Shown piece by piece: positions 51,035-60,438 of a DNA stretch of 64,000 nucleotides. Source of the DNA: Streptomyces sp. SAI-127. GTDB taxonomy: Bacteria > Actinomycetota > Actinomycetes > Streptomycetales > Streptomycetaceae. The stretch's first letter is position 1. Each line of letters begins with the position of its first letter. The DNA is taken from assembly GCF_029894425.1 (NCBI RefSeq), contig NZ_JARXYJ010000001.1, positions 2,976,001 through 3,040,000 of the forward strand, given 5' to 3'. The translations under genes and the position numbers were made by a program. The notes below the pieces were generated by a model. That model did not search any database and was not told the origin of the DNA. It worked only from the letters and a program-made list of their open reading frames with translations.

Positions 51035-52423
51035 CTACTCGGCCGTCACGACCTTGACTTCGCCGATGCCGAGGGCCTCGACGGGCTCCTTGATGGCGGC
51101 CGCGTCGCCGACCAGGACCGTCACCAGCCGGTCCACCGGGAAGGCGTTCACGACGGCCGCGGTGGCCTCGACGGTGCCCGTCGCGGCGAGCTGCTGGTAC
51201 AGGGTCGCCTGGTAGTCGTCCGGCAGGTGCTGCTCGACCTGGTCGGCCAGCGTGCTCGCCACGGCCGCCGCGGTCTCGTACTTGAGCGGCGCCACCCCGA
51301 CGAGATTCTGGACGGCGACATCGCGCTCGGCGTCGGTGAGGCCGCCTTCGGCGAGCGTGCGCAGCACCTTCCACAGGTCGTCCAGGGCGGGACCGGTGTT
51401 CGGGGTGTCGACGGAGCCGCTGATGGCGAGCATCGCGGCGCCCGAACCGTCCGGGGCGGACCTGAGGACCTGACCGAACGAGCGCACACCGTAGGTGTAG
51501 CCCTTCTCCTCGCGCAGGACACGGTCCAGGCGGGAGGTGAGGGTGCCGCCGAGGCAGTACGTGCCGAGCACCTGCGCGGGCCACACGCGTGCGTGCCGGT
51601 CGGCGCCGATGCGGCCGATCAGCAACTGCGTCTGGACGGCGCCGGGGCGGTCCACGATGACGACCCGGCCGGTGTCGTCGGCGGTCACCGGTGGCACCGG
51701 CCGCGGCCGGCCCGTGGAGCCGGTCCAGGAACCGAGGGTGTCGCCGAGCAGGGCGTCCAGGTCGATGCCGGTGAGGTCGCCGACCACCACGGCGGTCGCG
51801 GTGGCGGGGCGCACGTGCTTCTCGTAGAAGCCGCGCACGGCAGCGGAGTCGATGTTCTCGACCGTCTCCTCGGTGCCCTGGCGCGGGCGCGACATGCGCG
51901 AGTCGGCCGGGAACAGCTCCCTGGAGAGCTCCTTGGCTGCGCGGCGGGACGGGTTGGCCAGCTCGTGCGGGATCTCGTCCAGGCGGTTGCGGACGAGCCG
52001 CTCGACCTCGCTGTCCGCGAACGCGGGCGCCCTGAGGGCGTCGGCGAGCAGACCGAGCGCCTTGGCGAGGCGGGAGGCCGGCACTTCGAGGCTGAGGCGG
52101 ACGCCCGGGTGGTCGGCGTGCGCGTCGAGGGTGGCGCCGCAGCGCTCCAGCTCGGCGGCGAACTCCTCGGCGGAGTGCTTGTCGGTGCCCTCGGAGAAGG
52201 CGCGCGCCATGATCGTGGCGACGCCGTCCAGGCCGGCCGGCTCGGCGTCCAGGGGTGCGTCCAGGAGCACCTCGACGGCGACGACCTGCTGGCCGGGGCG
52301 GTGGCAGCGCAGGAGGGTGAGGCCGTTGTCGAGCGTCCCGCGCTCGGGGGCAGGGAAGGCCCATACCTTGGGCTCGCCCGCCTGCGGCTGCGGGTGGAAT
52401 TCCATCGCGGCGAGCTCGGTCAC
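51035..52423 (-). CDS. M16 family peptidase, non-catalytic partner type
   Basis: A 462-residue M16B protein. The fold is evident (NGLTLLRCHRPGQQVVAVEV, VRLSLEVPASRLAKALGLLA and the glycine-rich region LGTYCLGGTLTSRLDRVLRE followed by EKGYTYGVRSF). The zinc motif HxxEH expected after helix 1 is absent: the place reads ARAFSEGTDKHSAEEFAAEL. The R/Y pair (R-x-x-x-EKGYTYG) that lines the substrate cavity is kept. This matches the partner subunit of two-chain M16 enzymes. Its GTG overlaps the stop of the catalytic subunit gene (GTGA). Confidence 0.88.
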   Translation of the reverse strand: MTELAAMEFHPQPQAGEPKVWAFPAPERGTLDNGLTLLRCHRPGQQVVAVEVLLDAPLDAEPAGLDGVATIMARAFSEGTDKHSAEEFAAELERCGATLDAHADHPGVRLSLEVPASRLAKALGLLADALRAPAFADSEVERLVRNRLDEIPHELANPSRRAAKELSRELFPADSRMSRPRQGTEETVENIDSAAVRGFYEKHVRPATATAVVVGDLTGIDLDALLGDTLGSWTGSTGRPRPVPPVTADDTGRVVIVDRPGAVQTQLLIGRIGADRHARVWPAQVLGTYCLGGTLTSRLDRVLREEKGYTYGVRSFGQVLRSAPDGSGAAMLAISGSVDTPNTGPALDDLWKVLRTLAEGGLTDAERDVAVQNLVGVAPLKYETAAAVASTLADQVEQHLPDDYQATLYQQLAATGTVEATAAVVNAFPVDRLVTVLVGDAAAIKEPVEALGIGEVKVVTAE

Positions 52424-53826
52424 TTGGCCGCCTCCTCGTTCTCGTCGGTGGCTTCCACGGTGGCCGCGGACTCCGGGTCTTCGGCGCCCTCTGCGTCCTC
52501 GGCGCTCTGGGCGATCTCGGCCGGGGAGGTGGGCTCGTAGACGAGCACCGCGCGGTTGTCGGGGCGCAACTTGGCCTTGGCGACCGCCTGGACCTCCTCG
52601 GCGCTCACCTCCAGGACGCGCTGTACGGCGGTGAGGGCGAGCTGCGGGTCGCCGAACAGGACGGCGTAGCGGCACAGTTCGTCGGCGCGGCCCGCGACGG
52701 TGCCGAGCCGGTCCAGCCACTCGCGCTCCAACTGGGCCTGGGCGCGCTCCATTTCCTCGGCCGTGGGGCCCTCCTCGGCGAACCGGGCGAGCTCCTCGTC
52801 GATGGCGGCCTCGATGACCGGTACCTCGACGTCACCGGAGGTCTTCACGTCGAGCCAGCCCAGGGAGGGCGCACCGGCCAGGCGCAGCAGGCCGAAGCCG
52901 GCCGCGACGGCCGTACGGTCGCGCCGTACGAGCCGGTTGTAGAGGCGGGAGGACTCGCCGCCGCCCAGGACGGTGAGGGCGAGGTCGGCCGCGTCGCACG
53001 CGCGTGTGCCGTCGTGCGGAAGCCGGTAGGCCGCCATCAGCGCGCGGGCCGGGACCTCTTCCTCGACGACCTCGCGCAGCTGCTCGCCGATCGTCTCGGG
53101 CAGGGAGCCGTCGCGGGGCGCGGGCTTGCCGTCGTGCGACGGGATGGAGCCGAAGTACTTCTCGATCCAGGCGAGCGTCTGCTCCGGGTCGATGTCGCCG
53201 ACGACCGACAGAACCGCGTTGCCCGGCGCGTAGTACGTGCGGAAGAACGCGCGCGCGTCCTCCAGCGTGGCCGCGTCCAGGTCGGCCATCGAGCCGATCG
53301 GGGTGTGGTGGTAGGGGTGGCCCTCCGGGTAGGCGAGGGCGGTGAGCTTCTCGAAGGCCGTGCCGTACGGCACGTTGTCGTAGCGCTGCCGTCGCTCGTT
53401 CTTGACGACGTCCCGCTGGTTCTCCATGGACTCGTCGTCGAGGGCGGCGAGCAGGGAGCCCATGCGGTCGGCCTCCAGCCAGAGGGCGAGCTCCAGCTGG
53501 TGGGTGGGCATGGTCTCGAAGTAGTTGGTCCGCTCGAAGCTGGTGGTGCCGTTGAGCGAGCCGCCCGCGCCCTGGACGAGCTCGAAGTGCCCGTTGCCCT
53601 GCACCTGCTTCGAGCCCTGGAACATCAAGTGCTCGAAAAGGTGAGCCAGACCGGTACGTCCCTTGACCTCATGGCGTGAGCCGACGTCGTACCAGAGGCA
53701 CACCGCCGCGACCGGGGTCAGGTGGTCCTCGGAGAGCACCACGCGCAGGCCGTTGGCCAGGCGGTGCTCGGTCGCTGTCAGGCCCCCGGTGCCTGCCTGG
53801 TCTGTGGCCGTGTGACCCATGGGCAT
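52420..53826 (-). CDS. M16 family zinc peptidase, catalytic subunit
   Basis: A 468-residue M16B peptidase. The inverted zinc motif HLFEH is present (GLAHLFEHLMFQGSKQVQGN), with the distal Glu in ENQRDVVKNERRQRYDN. NGTTSFERTNYFETMP marks the first domain, and LGGGESSRLYNRLVRRDRTA the second. Such proteins cut small peptides or signal sequences. The Met at 53826 with AAGGGA upstream is used. The C-terminus is acidic (AEDAEGAEDPESAATVEATD). It forms an operon with the downstream partner subunit and is divergent from parC. Confidence 0.9.
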   Translation of the reverse strand: MPMGHTATDQAGTGGLTATEHRLANGLRVVLSEDHLTPVAAVCLWYDVGSRHEVKGRTGLAHLFEHLMFQGSKQVQGNGHFELVQGAGGSLNGTTSFERTNYFETMPTHQLELALWLEADRMGSLLAALDDESMENQRDVVKNERRQRYDNVPYGTAFEKLTALAYPEGHPYHHTPIGSMADLDAATLEDARAFFRTYYAPGNAVLSVVGDIDPEQTLAWIEKYFGSIPSHDGKPAPRDGSLPETIGEQLREVVEEEVPARALMAAYRLPHDGTRACDAADLALTVLGGGESSRLYNRLVRRDRTAVAAGFGLLRLAGAPSLGWLDVKTSGDVEVPVIEAAIDEELARFAEEGPTAEEMERAQAQLEREWLDRLGTVAGRADELCRYAVLFGDPQLALTAVQRVLEVSAEEVQAVAKAKLRPDNRAVLVYEPTSPAEIAQSAEDAEGAEDPESAATVEATDENEEAAK

Positions 53827-54144
53827 GTACGTCCCTTCGATCGCCGTCGCGGTCGTGGAAACCGCGGTTGTCCTGCCGGTCCTGCCACTGTATGCAAGCG
53901 TGCGGACCCTCGGCGAAGTTCCCGGAGCGCGTACGCCCACAGCGGATCGCGTAGCCTGCGGGCAATCGTGAGGGAGGCGCTGTGCCGGCGCCGGGCCGGG
54001 CGCCTCAACCGGGTCCTGGCCCGGACTGTCAGTGCCGCGGTCCACAATGGTCCGCGTCAGATCCCGTTCACGCTTCAGCAAGAGTGAGCCAAAGGGCCGT
54101 GAGCGACCCGTAGGCGAGCGACCAGAAAAGAGGAGCCGGCAGCG
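53827..54144. other. 318-bp divergent promoter region
   Basis: Lies between the M16 operon and parC. No gene or clear dyad was seen. GAGGAGCCGGCAGCG at its right edge is the parC ribosome site. Confidence 0.4.
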
Positions 54145-56604
54145 ATGGCCCGCCGCAGCACGAAGACCCCGCCGCCCGACGACTCGTACGAGGAGCGGAT
54201 CCTCGACATCGACGTCGTGGACGAGATGAAGGGCTCGTACCTCGAGTACGCGTACTCGGTCATCTACTCCCGCGCGCTCCCCGACGCCCGCGACGGCCTC
54301 AAGCCGGTGCACCGCCGCATCGTCTACCAGATGAACGAGATGGGCCTGCGCCCCGACCGCGGCTACGTGAAGTGTGCCCGCGTGGTCGGCGAGGTCATGG
54401 GTAAGTTGCACCCGCACGGCGACGCGTCGATCTACGACGCCCTCGTGCGCATGGCCCAGCCCTTCTCGATGAGCGTCCCGCTGGTCGACGGCCACGGCAA
54501 CTTCGGTTCGCTGGGCAATGACGACCCGCCGGCCGCCATGCGGTACACCGAGTGCCGCGCCGCCGAGGCCGCGAGCCTGATGACGGAGTCCATCGACGAG
54601 GACACGGTCGACTTCGCGCCCAACTACGACGGCCAGGAGCAGGAGCCGGGCGCGCTGCCCGCCGCCTTCCCGAACCTGCTGGTGAACGGCTCCTCGGGCA
54701 TCGCGGTCGGCATGGCCACCAACATGGCGCCGCACAACCTCGCCGAGGTCATCGCAGCCGCCCGCCACCTGATCCGCTACCCGAACGCGGACCTGGACGC
54801 CCTGATGCGGCACGTCCCGGGCCCCGACCTGCCCACCGGCGGCCGGATCGTCGGGCTCTCCGGCATCCGGGACGCCTACGAGACGGGTCGCGGCACCTTC
54901 AAGATCCGCGCGACGGTGTCGGTGGAGACGGTCACCGCCCGCCGCAAGGGCCTGGTCGTCACCGAGCTGCCCTTCACCGTCGGCCCGGAGAAGGTGATCG
55001 CCAAGATCAAGGACCTGGTCGGCTCGAAGAAGCTCCAGGGCATCGCCGACGTCAAGGACCTCACCGACCGCGCGCACGGCCTGCGTCTGGTCATCGAGAT
55101 CAAGAACGGCTTCGTGCCGGAGGCGGTCCTCGAGCAGCTCTACAAGCTGACGCCGATGGAGGAGTCCTTCGGCGTCAACAACGTCGCGCTGGTGGACGGT
55201 CAGCCCCTCACCCTGGGCCTCAAGGAACTCCTCGAGGTCTATCTCGACCACCGCTTCGAAGTGGTGCGCCGCCGCAGCGAGTTCCGGCGCACCAAGCGGC
55301 GCGACCGGCTGCACCTGGTCGAGGGCCTGCTCACCGCACTCGTCGACATCGACGAGGTCATCCGCATCATCCGCTCCAGCGACAACTCCGCGCAGGCGAA
55401 GGAGCGCCTGATCGAGCGCTTCTCGCTGAGCGAGATCCAGACGCAGTACATCCTGGACACGCCCCTGCGGCGCCTGACCAGGTTCGACCGCATCGAGCTG
55501 GAGTCGGAGAAGGACCGGCTCAACGCCGAGATCGCGGAGCTGACCCGGATCCTGGAGTCGGACGCCGAGCTGCGCAAGCTGGTCTCCGCCGAACTGGCCG
55601 CGGTCGCCAAGAAGTACGGCACCGAGCGGCGTACGGTCCTGCTGGAGGCCGGAGCGACGGCCCCCGTGACCGCCGTACCGCTCCAGGTGGCGGACGACCC
55701 GTGCCGGGTTCTGCTGTCCTCGACGGGCCTGCTGGCCCGTACGTCGAACGGCGAGCCGTTCCCGCAGGACGCCGACGCCAGGCGCAGCAAGCACGACGTG
55801 ATCGTCTCGGCGGTACCGGCCACCGCGCGCGGCGAGATCGGCGCGGTCACATCGTCCGGCCGCCTGCTGCGGCTGAACGTCATCGACCTTCCGCAGCTCC
55901 CGGACACCGCCGCGGCCCCCAACCTCGCGGGCGGGGCCCCGCTGTCGGAGTTCCTCTCGCTGGAGGACGACGAGACGCTGGTCTGCCTGACCACGCTCGA
56001 CGAGTCCTCCCCCGGTCTGGCGCTCGGCACCGAGCAGGGCGTCGTCAAGCGCGTGGTCCCCGACTACCCGTCCAACAAGGGCGAGTTGGAGGTCATCACG
56101 CTCAAGGAGGGCGACCGGATCGTCGGCGCGATCGAACTGCGCACCGGCGAGGAGGACCTCGTGTTCATCACCGACGACGCCCAGCTCCTCCGCTATCAGG
56201 CCTCGCAGGTCCGTCCGCAGGGCCGCCCGGCGGGCGGTATGACGGGCATCAAGCTCACCGAGGGCGCCAAGGTCATCTCCTTCACCGCGGTGGATCCGGC
56301 GGTGGACGCGGTCGTCTTCACGGTCGCGGGCTCGCGCGGCACGCTCGACGACTCGGTCCAGACGACGGCCAAGCTGACCCCCTTCGACCAGTACCCGCGC
56401 AAGGGCCGCGCCACGGGCGGTGTGCGCTGCCAGCGGTTCCTGAAGGGCGAGGACTGCCTGTCCCTGGCCTGGGCGGGCGCCGTCCCGGCCCGCGCCGCGC
56501 AGAAGAACGGCACACCGGCCGACCTCCCGGAGATCGACCCGCGCCGCGACGGCTCGGGCGTGTCGCTGGCGAAGACGGTGTCGGTGGTGGCTGGACCGGT
56601 CTAG
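54145..56604 (+). CDS. parC: DNA topoisomerase IV subunit A
   Basis: An 819-residue type IIA topoisomerase subunit A. The winged-helix and tower region begins with [20 protein letters not shown], followed by [15 protein letters not shown] and the quinolone-pocket [20 protein letters not shown]. The catalytic Tyr lies in [12 protein letters not shown]. The C-terminal half includes beta-pinwheel repeats ([32 protein letters not shown] and [15 protein letters not shown]). This placement and the KLHPHGD loop fit the actinobacterial ParC-type protein distinct from GyrA. It decatenates sister chromosomes with ParE, which is not in the window. Its stop overlaps the convergent GTPase gene. Confidence 0.93.
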   Translation: MARRSTKTPPPDDSYEERILDIDVVDEMKGSYLEYAYSVIYSRALPDARDGLKPVHRRIVYQMNEMGLRPDRGYVKCARVVGEVMGKLHPHGDASIYDALVRMAQPFSMSVPLVDGHGNFGSLGNDDPPAAMRYTECRAAEAASLMTESIDEDTVDFAPNYDGQEQEPGALPAAFPNLLVNGSSGIAVGMATNMAPHNLAEVIAAARHLIRYPNADLDALMRHVPGPDLPTGGRIVGLSGIRDAYETGRGTFKIRATVSVETVTARRKGLVVTELPFTVGPEKVIAKIKDLVGSKKLQGIADVKDLTDRAHGLRLVIEIKNGFVPEAVLEQLYKLTPMEESFGVNNVALVDGQPLTLGLKELLEVYLDHRFEVVRRRSEFRRTKRRDRLHLVEGLLTALVDIDEVIRIIRSSDNSAQAKERLIERFSLSEIQTQYILDTPLRRLTRFDRIELESEKDRLNAEIAELTRILESDAELRKLVSAELAAVAKKYGTERRTVLLEAGATAPVTAVPLQVADDPCRVLLSSTGLLARTSNGEPFPQDADARRSKHDVIVSAVPATARGEIGAVTSSGRLLRLNVIDLPQLPDTAAAPNLAGGAPLSEFLSLEDDETLVCLTTLDESSPGLALGTEQGVVKRVVPDYPSNKGELEVITLKEGDRIVGAIELRTGEEDLVFITDDAQLLRYQASQVRPQGRPAGGMTGIKLTEGAKVISFTAVDPAVDAVVFTVAGSRGTLDDSVQTTAKLTPFDQYPRKGRATGGVRCQRFLKGEDCLSLAWAGAVPARAAQKNGTPADLPEIDPRRDGSGVSLAKTVSVVAGPV

Positions 56605-57713
56605 AAGTCGAGGACCTGCTCGTCGAGGACCTGCTCGTCGAGGACCCGCCCGTCGGGATCCTGCTCGTCGGGATCCTGTACGTAGCGAAGGACGCCCCAC
56701 ATGCCGGCCTCGTCGGCGTGCGGGGCGTCCGCGTCCGCCCTGCACGCCTCCAGCTCCTTGCGCAGGGCGGGAGTGTCGATGCCGGAACCGATGAGGACGA
56801 GCTGGGTGAGGCGGGCGTCACCGGGCGCCCAGGCTTCCGGGTAGAAGCGCAGGAAGCGCCCGACGGCATGGACGGCGTAGCGATTGCGGACGTCGTAGGG
56901 CCCGAAGTCGACGTACCCTTTGATCCGGTAGAGGCCCTCGGGCCTGATGTCGAGGAACGCCATCAGCCGGCGAGGGTCGAGGGGTTCGTCGCAGACATAG
57001 GAGAGGCTGTCGTAGCCGGAGTGCAGATGTCCGGCGTGATCGTCACCGTGGTCGTGGTCGTCATGCAGGTCGTCGAAGGAGAGCTGGCCGATGCGCTCCT
57101 CGGCGGGCCGGCAGTCGAAGAGGAACTCGGGGTCGATGCGACCGTAGGTGGCGGGAACGACAGCCGCACGGTCGACAAGTCGATGCACCAGAGCGAGGAC
57201 GTGTCCGGCGTCGGCCGCCCGGTCGAGCTTGTTGACGACGACGAGGTCGGCGAGGGCGAGATGCCGGTCGATCTCGGGATGCCGGGCGCGGGTGTCGTCG
57301 AACTCGGCGGCGTCGACGACCTCGACGAGGCCGCCGTAGACGATTCCGGGTTGTTCGCTGGCGAGCACCATGCGGACGAGTTCCTGCGGCTCGGCGAGCC
57401 CGCTGGCCTCCACCACGATCACATCGATACCGGTGTCGGGATGGGCGAGCCGGGACAGGTACTGGTCGAGTTCGCCGACGTCGACGGCGCAGCACAGGCA
57501 GCCGTTCCCGAGGGAGACGGTGGAGTCACCGAGCGCGCCGGCGACGGCCATGGCGTCGATCTCGATGGCACCGAAGTCGTTGACGATGGCTCCGATACGG
57601 CTGCCGCCGCTGCGGTGGAGGAGATGATTGAGGAGGGTGGTCTTGCCGGAACCCAGGAATCCGGCAAGGACGACGACCGGGATCTGCCGGTGGCTCCCGC
57701 TCGGCTGACTCAA
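56601..57713 (-). CDS. COG0523 / CobW family GTPase (metallochaperone type)
   Basis: A 370-residue G3E GTPase. It has Walker A GFLGSGKTTLLNHLL, the metal-binding GNGCLCCAV (CxCC) between Walker A and B, VIVVEASGLAEPQELVR, the NKLD motif and a His/Asp-rich insert (FDDLHDDHDHGDDHAGHLHS). The C-terminal CobW_C domain contains FLDIRPEGLYRIKGYVDF. Members deliver zinc or other metals to client proteins. TTG 57713 is the start, with GAGGT 7 nt upstream. The tail repeats VLDEQ and is encoded by five 15-nt units. It converges on parC with a 4-nt overlap. Confidence 0.9.
   Translation of the reverse strand: MSQPSGSHRQIPVVVLAGFLGSGKTTLLNHLLHRSGGSRIGAIVNDFGAIEIDAMAVAGALGDSTVSLGNGCLCCAVDVGELDQYLSRLAHPDTGIDVIVVEASGLAEPQELVRMVLASEQPGIVYGGLVEVVDAAEFDDTRARHPEIDRHLALADLVVVNKLDRAADAGHVLALVHRLVDRAAVVPATYGRIDPEFLFDCRPAEERIGQLSFDDLHDDHDHGDDHAGHLHSGYDSLSYVCDEPLDPRRLMAFLDIRPEGLYRIKGYVDFGPYDVRNRYAVHAVGRFLRFYPEAWAPGDARLTQLVLIGSGIDTPALRKELEACRADADAPHADEAGMWGVLRYVQDPDEQDPDGRVLDEQVLDEQVLDF
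56607..56681. repeat. Five tandem 15-bp units at the 3' end of the GTPase gene
   Basis: Units begin at 56607, 56622, 56637, 56652 and 56667. The first two are identical (GTCGAGGACCTGCTC) and the rest diverge (GTCGAGGACCCGCCC, then GTCGGGATCCTGCTC and GTCGGGATCCTGTAC). They encode the repeated C-terminal residues VLDEQ, VLDEQ and the variants before them. Confidence 0.9.
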
Positions 57714-58035
57714 CGTGCGACCTCTTTCGCGCTGCCGCGTGCACCGGATCGCAGGCCCGGCGCACGTACGAGGTTTGAATGCCGGACCAGGATACGAGCC
57801 GGAATAATCACCGCGAAGTGAACGATTGTTAGCAGCACTTGCGGGGCAGACGTTGGGGAAGGCGCCGGTTCGTGCGACCCTCGCTTCCCTCCGTGCGCCT
57901 CCTCTCCGCCTCCCCCGCCGATCAGAGCCGCTCGGCACCCTGGGAGACGGCAAGCGCCGCCCACCGCTCGCCGGTCCCCATCAGTCGACCCGCACCCCGA
58001 CGACCGGCGGACGGCCGCCTGAATCGGGGGTTGAC
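57714..58035. other. 322-bp divergent region
   Basis: Between the COG0523 GTPase gene and the DUF6082 gene. No gene seen. An AT-richer part (AATAATCACCGCGAAGTGAACGATTG, about 57801-57830) probably carries promoters. I searched by eye for a zinc-uptake regulator box and found none convincing. Confidence 0.4.
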
Positions 58036-58542
58036 ATGGCCACACTGAATGCAGGTGTACGGAGGATCGTTTCGGCTGCCAAGGCGACTGTGACGGCCGT
58101 CACCGACTCCATCGGCACACGGAGTACACGCCACCGCAAAAGGGCCGTTCTCGCCCAACAGCACCGGCTCCACTTCGACCTGATCTGCAAGGCCATGGAG
58201 GATCCCGCTCTGGCCGCCGTTCTCGACACCTACGAGACCCAGATCCCGCTCGAGAAACAGCGCCAGTTCCTCTTCGCCAACGCGCTCTACATCAACGCCA
58301 TGTACTTCCACCGCATCGGAGCCATGAACCGCGCGGAGCTGTACGGCCACCTGCGGGTGATGTGTCAGAACGAGGTCTTCCGTGAGTACTGGGAGGCGAC
58401 CCGTCATCACCGGAAGAGCCTGCCCGAGAACTCGGAGGAGGCCATCCTCGGCCTGATGTTGGACGATCTGATCCAGGAGCTCGCGGATTCCGACACGGAC
58501 GAGTGGTGGGTCGTGGGCCAGCCGCCCGAGGAGTCCCCTTGA
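58036..58542 (+). CDS. DUF6082 family protein
   Basis: A 168-residue soluble helical protein. The central and C-terminal parts (HFDLICKAMEDPALAAVLDT, QRQFLFANALYINAMYFHRI, ELYGHLRVMCQNEVFREYWE) are typical of the DUF6082 family common in Streptomyces, often in multiple copies near signalling genes. ATG 58036 follows a purine-rich stretch (CGGGGGTTGAC), and the open frame upstream is not conserved in character. The C-terminus is acidic. Function is unknown. Confidence 0.85.
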   Translation: MATLNAGVRRIVSAAKATVTAVTDSIGTRSTRHRKRAVLAQQHRLHFDLICKAMEDPALAAVLDTYETQIPLEKQRQFLFANALYINAMYFHRIGAMNRAELYGHLRVMCQNEVFREYWEATRHHRKSLPENSEEAILGLMLDDLIQELADSDTDEWWVVGQPPEESP

Positions 58543-58572
58543 CTCTCGGACGGCACGGCCGTCGCGCAACCG

Positions 58573-58809
58573 TCAAGCGTCAGGAATGTCCTGTTTGGCA
58601 CGGACGAGCGTTTCCCGAGAGATGATCACAATGCGCTCATAGTCGGCTCGTGCGGCGTCCGACGGGAGCTCGGGGTCGAGTTCCGCCGTCGCTTCGCGCC
58701 CGATCACAGCGAAGTCACCGCTGCTGAGCTCGAAAATGTCGGGGCATGTCTGCCCGGTGGCACTGCCGCGCTCTCGAGGAGAGGCCCCGACACGTCGCAC
58801 GATCTTCAC
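58573..58809 (-). CDS. 78-residue conserved hypothetical protein
   Basis: The protein contains TCPDIFELSSGDFAVIGREA, then AELDPELPSDAARADYERIV and SRETLVRAKQDI. This pattern (CPD-x-FE-x-SSGDFAVIG...ERIV-x-x-SRE-x-L) recurs in short Streptomyces proteins, often paired with XRE-type or DUF397 partners. No XRE gene is beside it here, so it may be a solitary remnant of such a pair. It is convergent with the DUF6082 gene. Confidence 0.75.
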   Translation of the reverse strand: MKIVRRVGASPRERGSATGQTCPDIFELSSGDFAVIGREATAELDPELPSDAARADYERIVIISRETLVRAKQDIPDA

Positions 58810-59159
58810 GGAGGTGTACCGCCTTGTGACTCAGAGGGATAAATGTGCCCTCCGAAGTCGTCCGCGGTGGTTCGTCGGCAGTGCGTCGGAGTGCGCTCTC
58901 CGCGCGCGAGGTGTTCGCCGGAGCCGCCCTGGCCAGGGCCAGGCAAAGATATCGACTCCGGTGCACACGATGCGCCTGTTCTCACTCTGCGAGTGAGTGA
59001 AAATTCGACGAGGGCCTTGACCGGGGCACGATCAGGCGAAGAGTGCTCCCCACCCAGCAGCGCTGCGACAGAGGCCGCCCGCCCAGGTCAGGCCATCTTC
59101 ATGCACCCCTGAAGCATCGTCGGGGAGCCGGACCGGCGTTCGGCGTCGCAGGCGATCGC
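58810..59159. other. 350-bp gene-poor stretch
   Basis: No supported gene. The right side is the 3' flank of the citrate synthase gene and the left side should hold the promoter of the small 78-residue gene. Confidence 0.4.
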
Positions 59160-60326
59160 TCATGCCATGACGGGCACCGCCACGGGGGGTTGCGGACCCA
59201 CATACCGCGCCACCGGCCGGATGATCTTCGAGTCCGCCGCCTGCTCCAGGATGTTGGCACTCCATCCCACCGCCCGCGCCGCCGCGAACGTCGGCGTGAA
59301 CATCTCGCGGGGCAGGCCGCACAGTTCCATGACCACGCCCGCGTAGAACTCGACGTTGGTGTGCAGCTCCCGCCCCGGCTTGAGCTCGGCCAGGATCGCC
59401 TCGACATGGCGTTCCACCTCGACAGCGAAGTCCACACGTGGACCGCCGAATCGCTGGGCGACCTCCCGGAGCATCCGGGAACGCGGATCCTCCGTGCGGT
59501 AGATCGCATGACCGAAGCCCATGATCCGCTCACCGGAGAGCACACGCTCACGGATCCAGGCGTCGATGCGGTCGGGCGTGCCGATCGCGTCCAGGGTGTC
59601 CAGCGCCCGACTGGGCGCACCCCCGTGCAGCGGCCCGGACAACGCCCCTACGGCCCCCACGAGACACGCCGCGACGTCCGCTCCCGTCGACGCGATGACC
59701 CGCGCCGTGAAGGTTGATGCATTGAAGCCGTGATCAATGGTTGAGATCAAGTACTGCTCGACCGCCCGCGCCCGTTGAGGCTCCGGCTCCGCACCCGTCA
59801 ACATGTAGAGGTAGTTCGCCGCGTACGAGAGATCCTCACGCGGCTCCACCGGCGCCAGCCCCTTGCCCAGCCGGTGCAACGCAGTGAGCAGCGTCGGCAC
59901 GGCCGCAGCGGCCACGAGCGTGTCCCGTCGCCGCTCGTCCGGGCCGATGTCGTACACCGGGCGGAACCCTTTCGCCGCTCCGAGCAGCGACAACGCGGTG
60001 CGCATGCCCGCCAGCGGCCCGGATCGCCCGCTCGCCGCCGCGATGGCCGGCAGCGCCGCCCGCACCTCGTCGGGCAGCCGCCGCAATGCCGCGGTCTCGG
60101 CGCGGAAAGCCACGGCCCGTTCGGCGTCCGGCAGTTCGCCGTGGACCAGGAGATGCCAGACGTCCTCGAAGCCGCGGGTCTGTGCGAGTTCAACAGCCGA
60201 GTACTGGCGGTAGTGATAGAACCCCTCGCGCCCCCGGACATCTCCGACCTCTGTGTCGGTGACGACGACACCGGCGAGTCCTCGCGGTACGTCGACGAGC
60301 GTGGTTGCGGACCTGTTGACCGACAT
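59160..60326 (-). CDS. Citrate synthase family protein
   Basis: A 388-residue type I citrate (or 2-methylcitrate) synthase condensing acetyl- or propionyl-CoA with oxaloacetate. Catalytic histidines are in SGPLHGGAPSRALD and MGFGHAIYRTEDPRSRMLRE, with the substrate-binding Arg motifs in the latter. The place of the catalytic Asp reads NVEFYAGVVMELCGL, with Glu instead of the usual Asp in NVDFYSG-type motifs, so activity should be tested. GGGAGGAA before ATG 60326 is a strong ribosome site. It is divergent from an HTH-citrate synthase fusion gene across a 112-bp region with a palindrome. Confidence 0.9.
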   Translation of the reverse strand: MSVNRSATTLVDVPRGLAGVVVTDTEVGDVRGREGFYHYRQYSAVELAQTRGFEDVWHLLVHGELPDAERAVAFRAETAALRRLPDEVRAALPAIAAASGRSGPLAGMRTALSLLGAAKGFRPVYDIGPDERRRDTLVAAAAVPTLLTALHRLGKGLAPVEPREDLSYAANYLYMLTGAEPEPQRARAVEQYLISTIDHGFNASTFTARVIASTGADVAACLVGAVGALSGPLHGGAPSRALDTLDAIGTPDRIDAWIRERVLSGERIMGFGHAIYRTEDPRSRMLREVAQRFGGPRVDFAVEVERHVEAILAELKPGRELHTNVEFYAGVVMELCGLPREMFTPTFAAARAVGWSANILEQAADSKIIRPVARYVGPQPPVAVPVMA

Positions 60327-60381
60327 GATTCCTCCCTGGACTTGATTCGACTGTCCATGGTTGACTCAGTGGCTGTCAATG

Positions 60382-60394
60382 TTGATTGAATCAA
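60382..60394. promoter_or_regulatory. Palindromic operator between divergent citrate synthase genes
   Basis: TTGATTGAATCAA is a perfect 13-bp palindrome. Related half-sites (CTTGATTCGA, TTGACTCA, CCAATCAACC) lie close by. It is placed in the 112-bp divergent region and is the best binding-site candidate for the HTH domain of the fusion protein. Confidence 0.6.
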
Positions 60395-60438
60395 TACACA
60401 CCAATCAACCCACCCGGTTGCGGATACGGTGACCTCTT

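Noticed and set aside
54552..57821. A 1089-codon frame overlapping parC and the GTPase gene
   Set aside because: It is out of frame with parC and then antisense to the GTPase gene; composition is arginine- and proline-rich as in shadow frames.
57801..57835. Possible zinc-uptake-regulator box before the COG0523 gene
   Set aside because: The AT-rich stretch lacks the dyad TGAAAATGATTTTCA-like core, so no operator was called.
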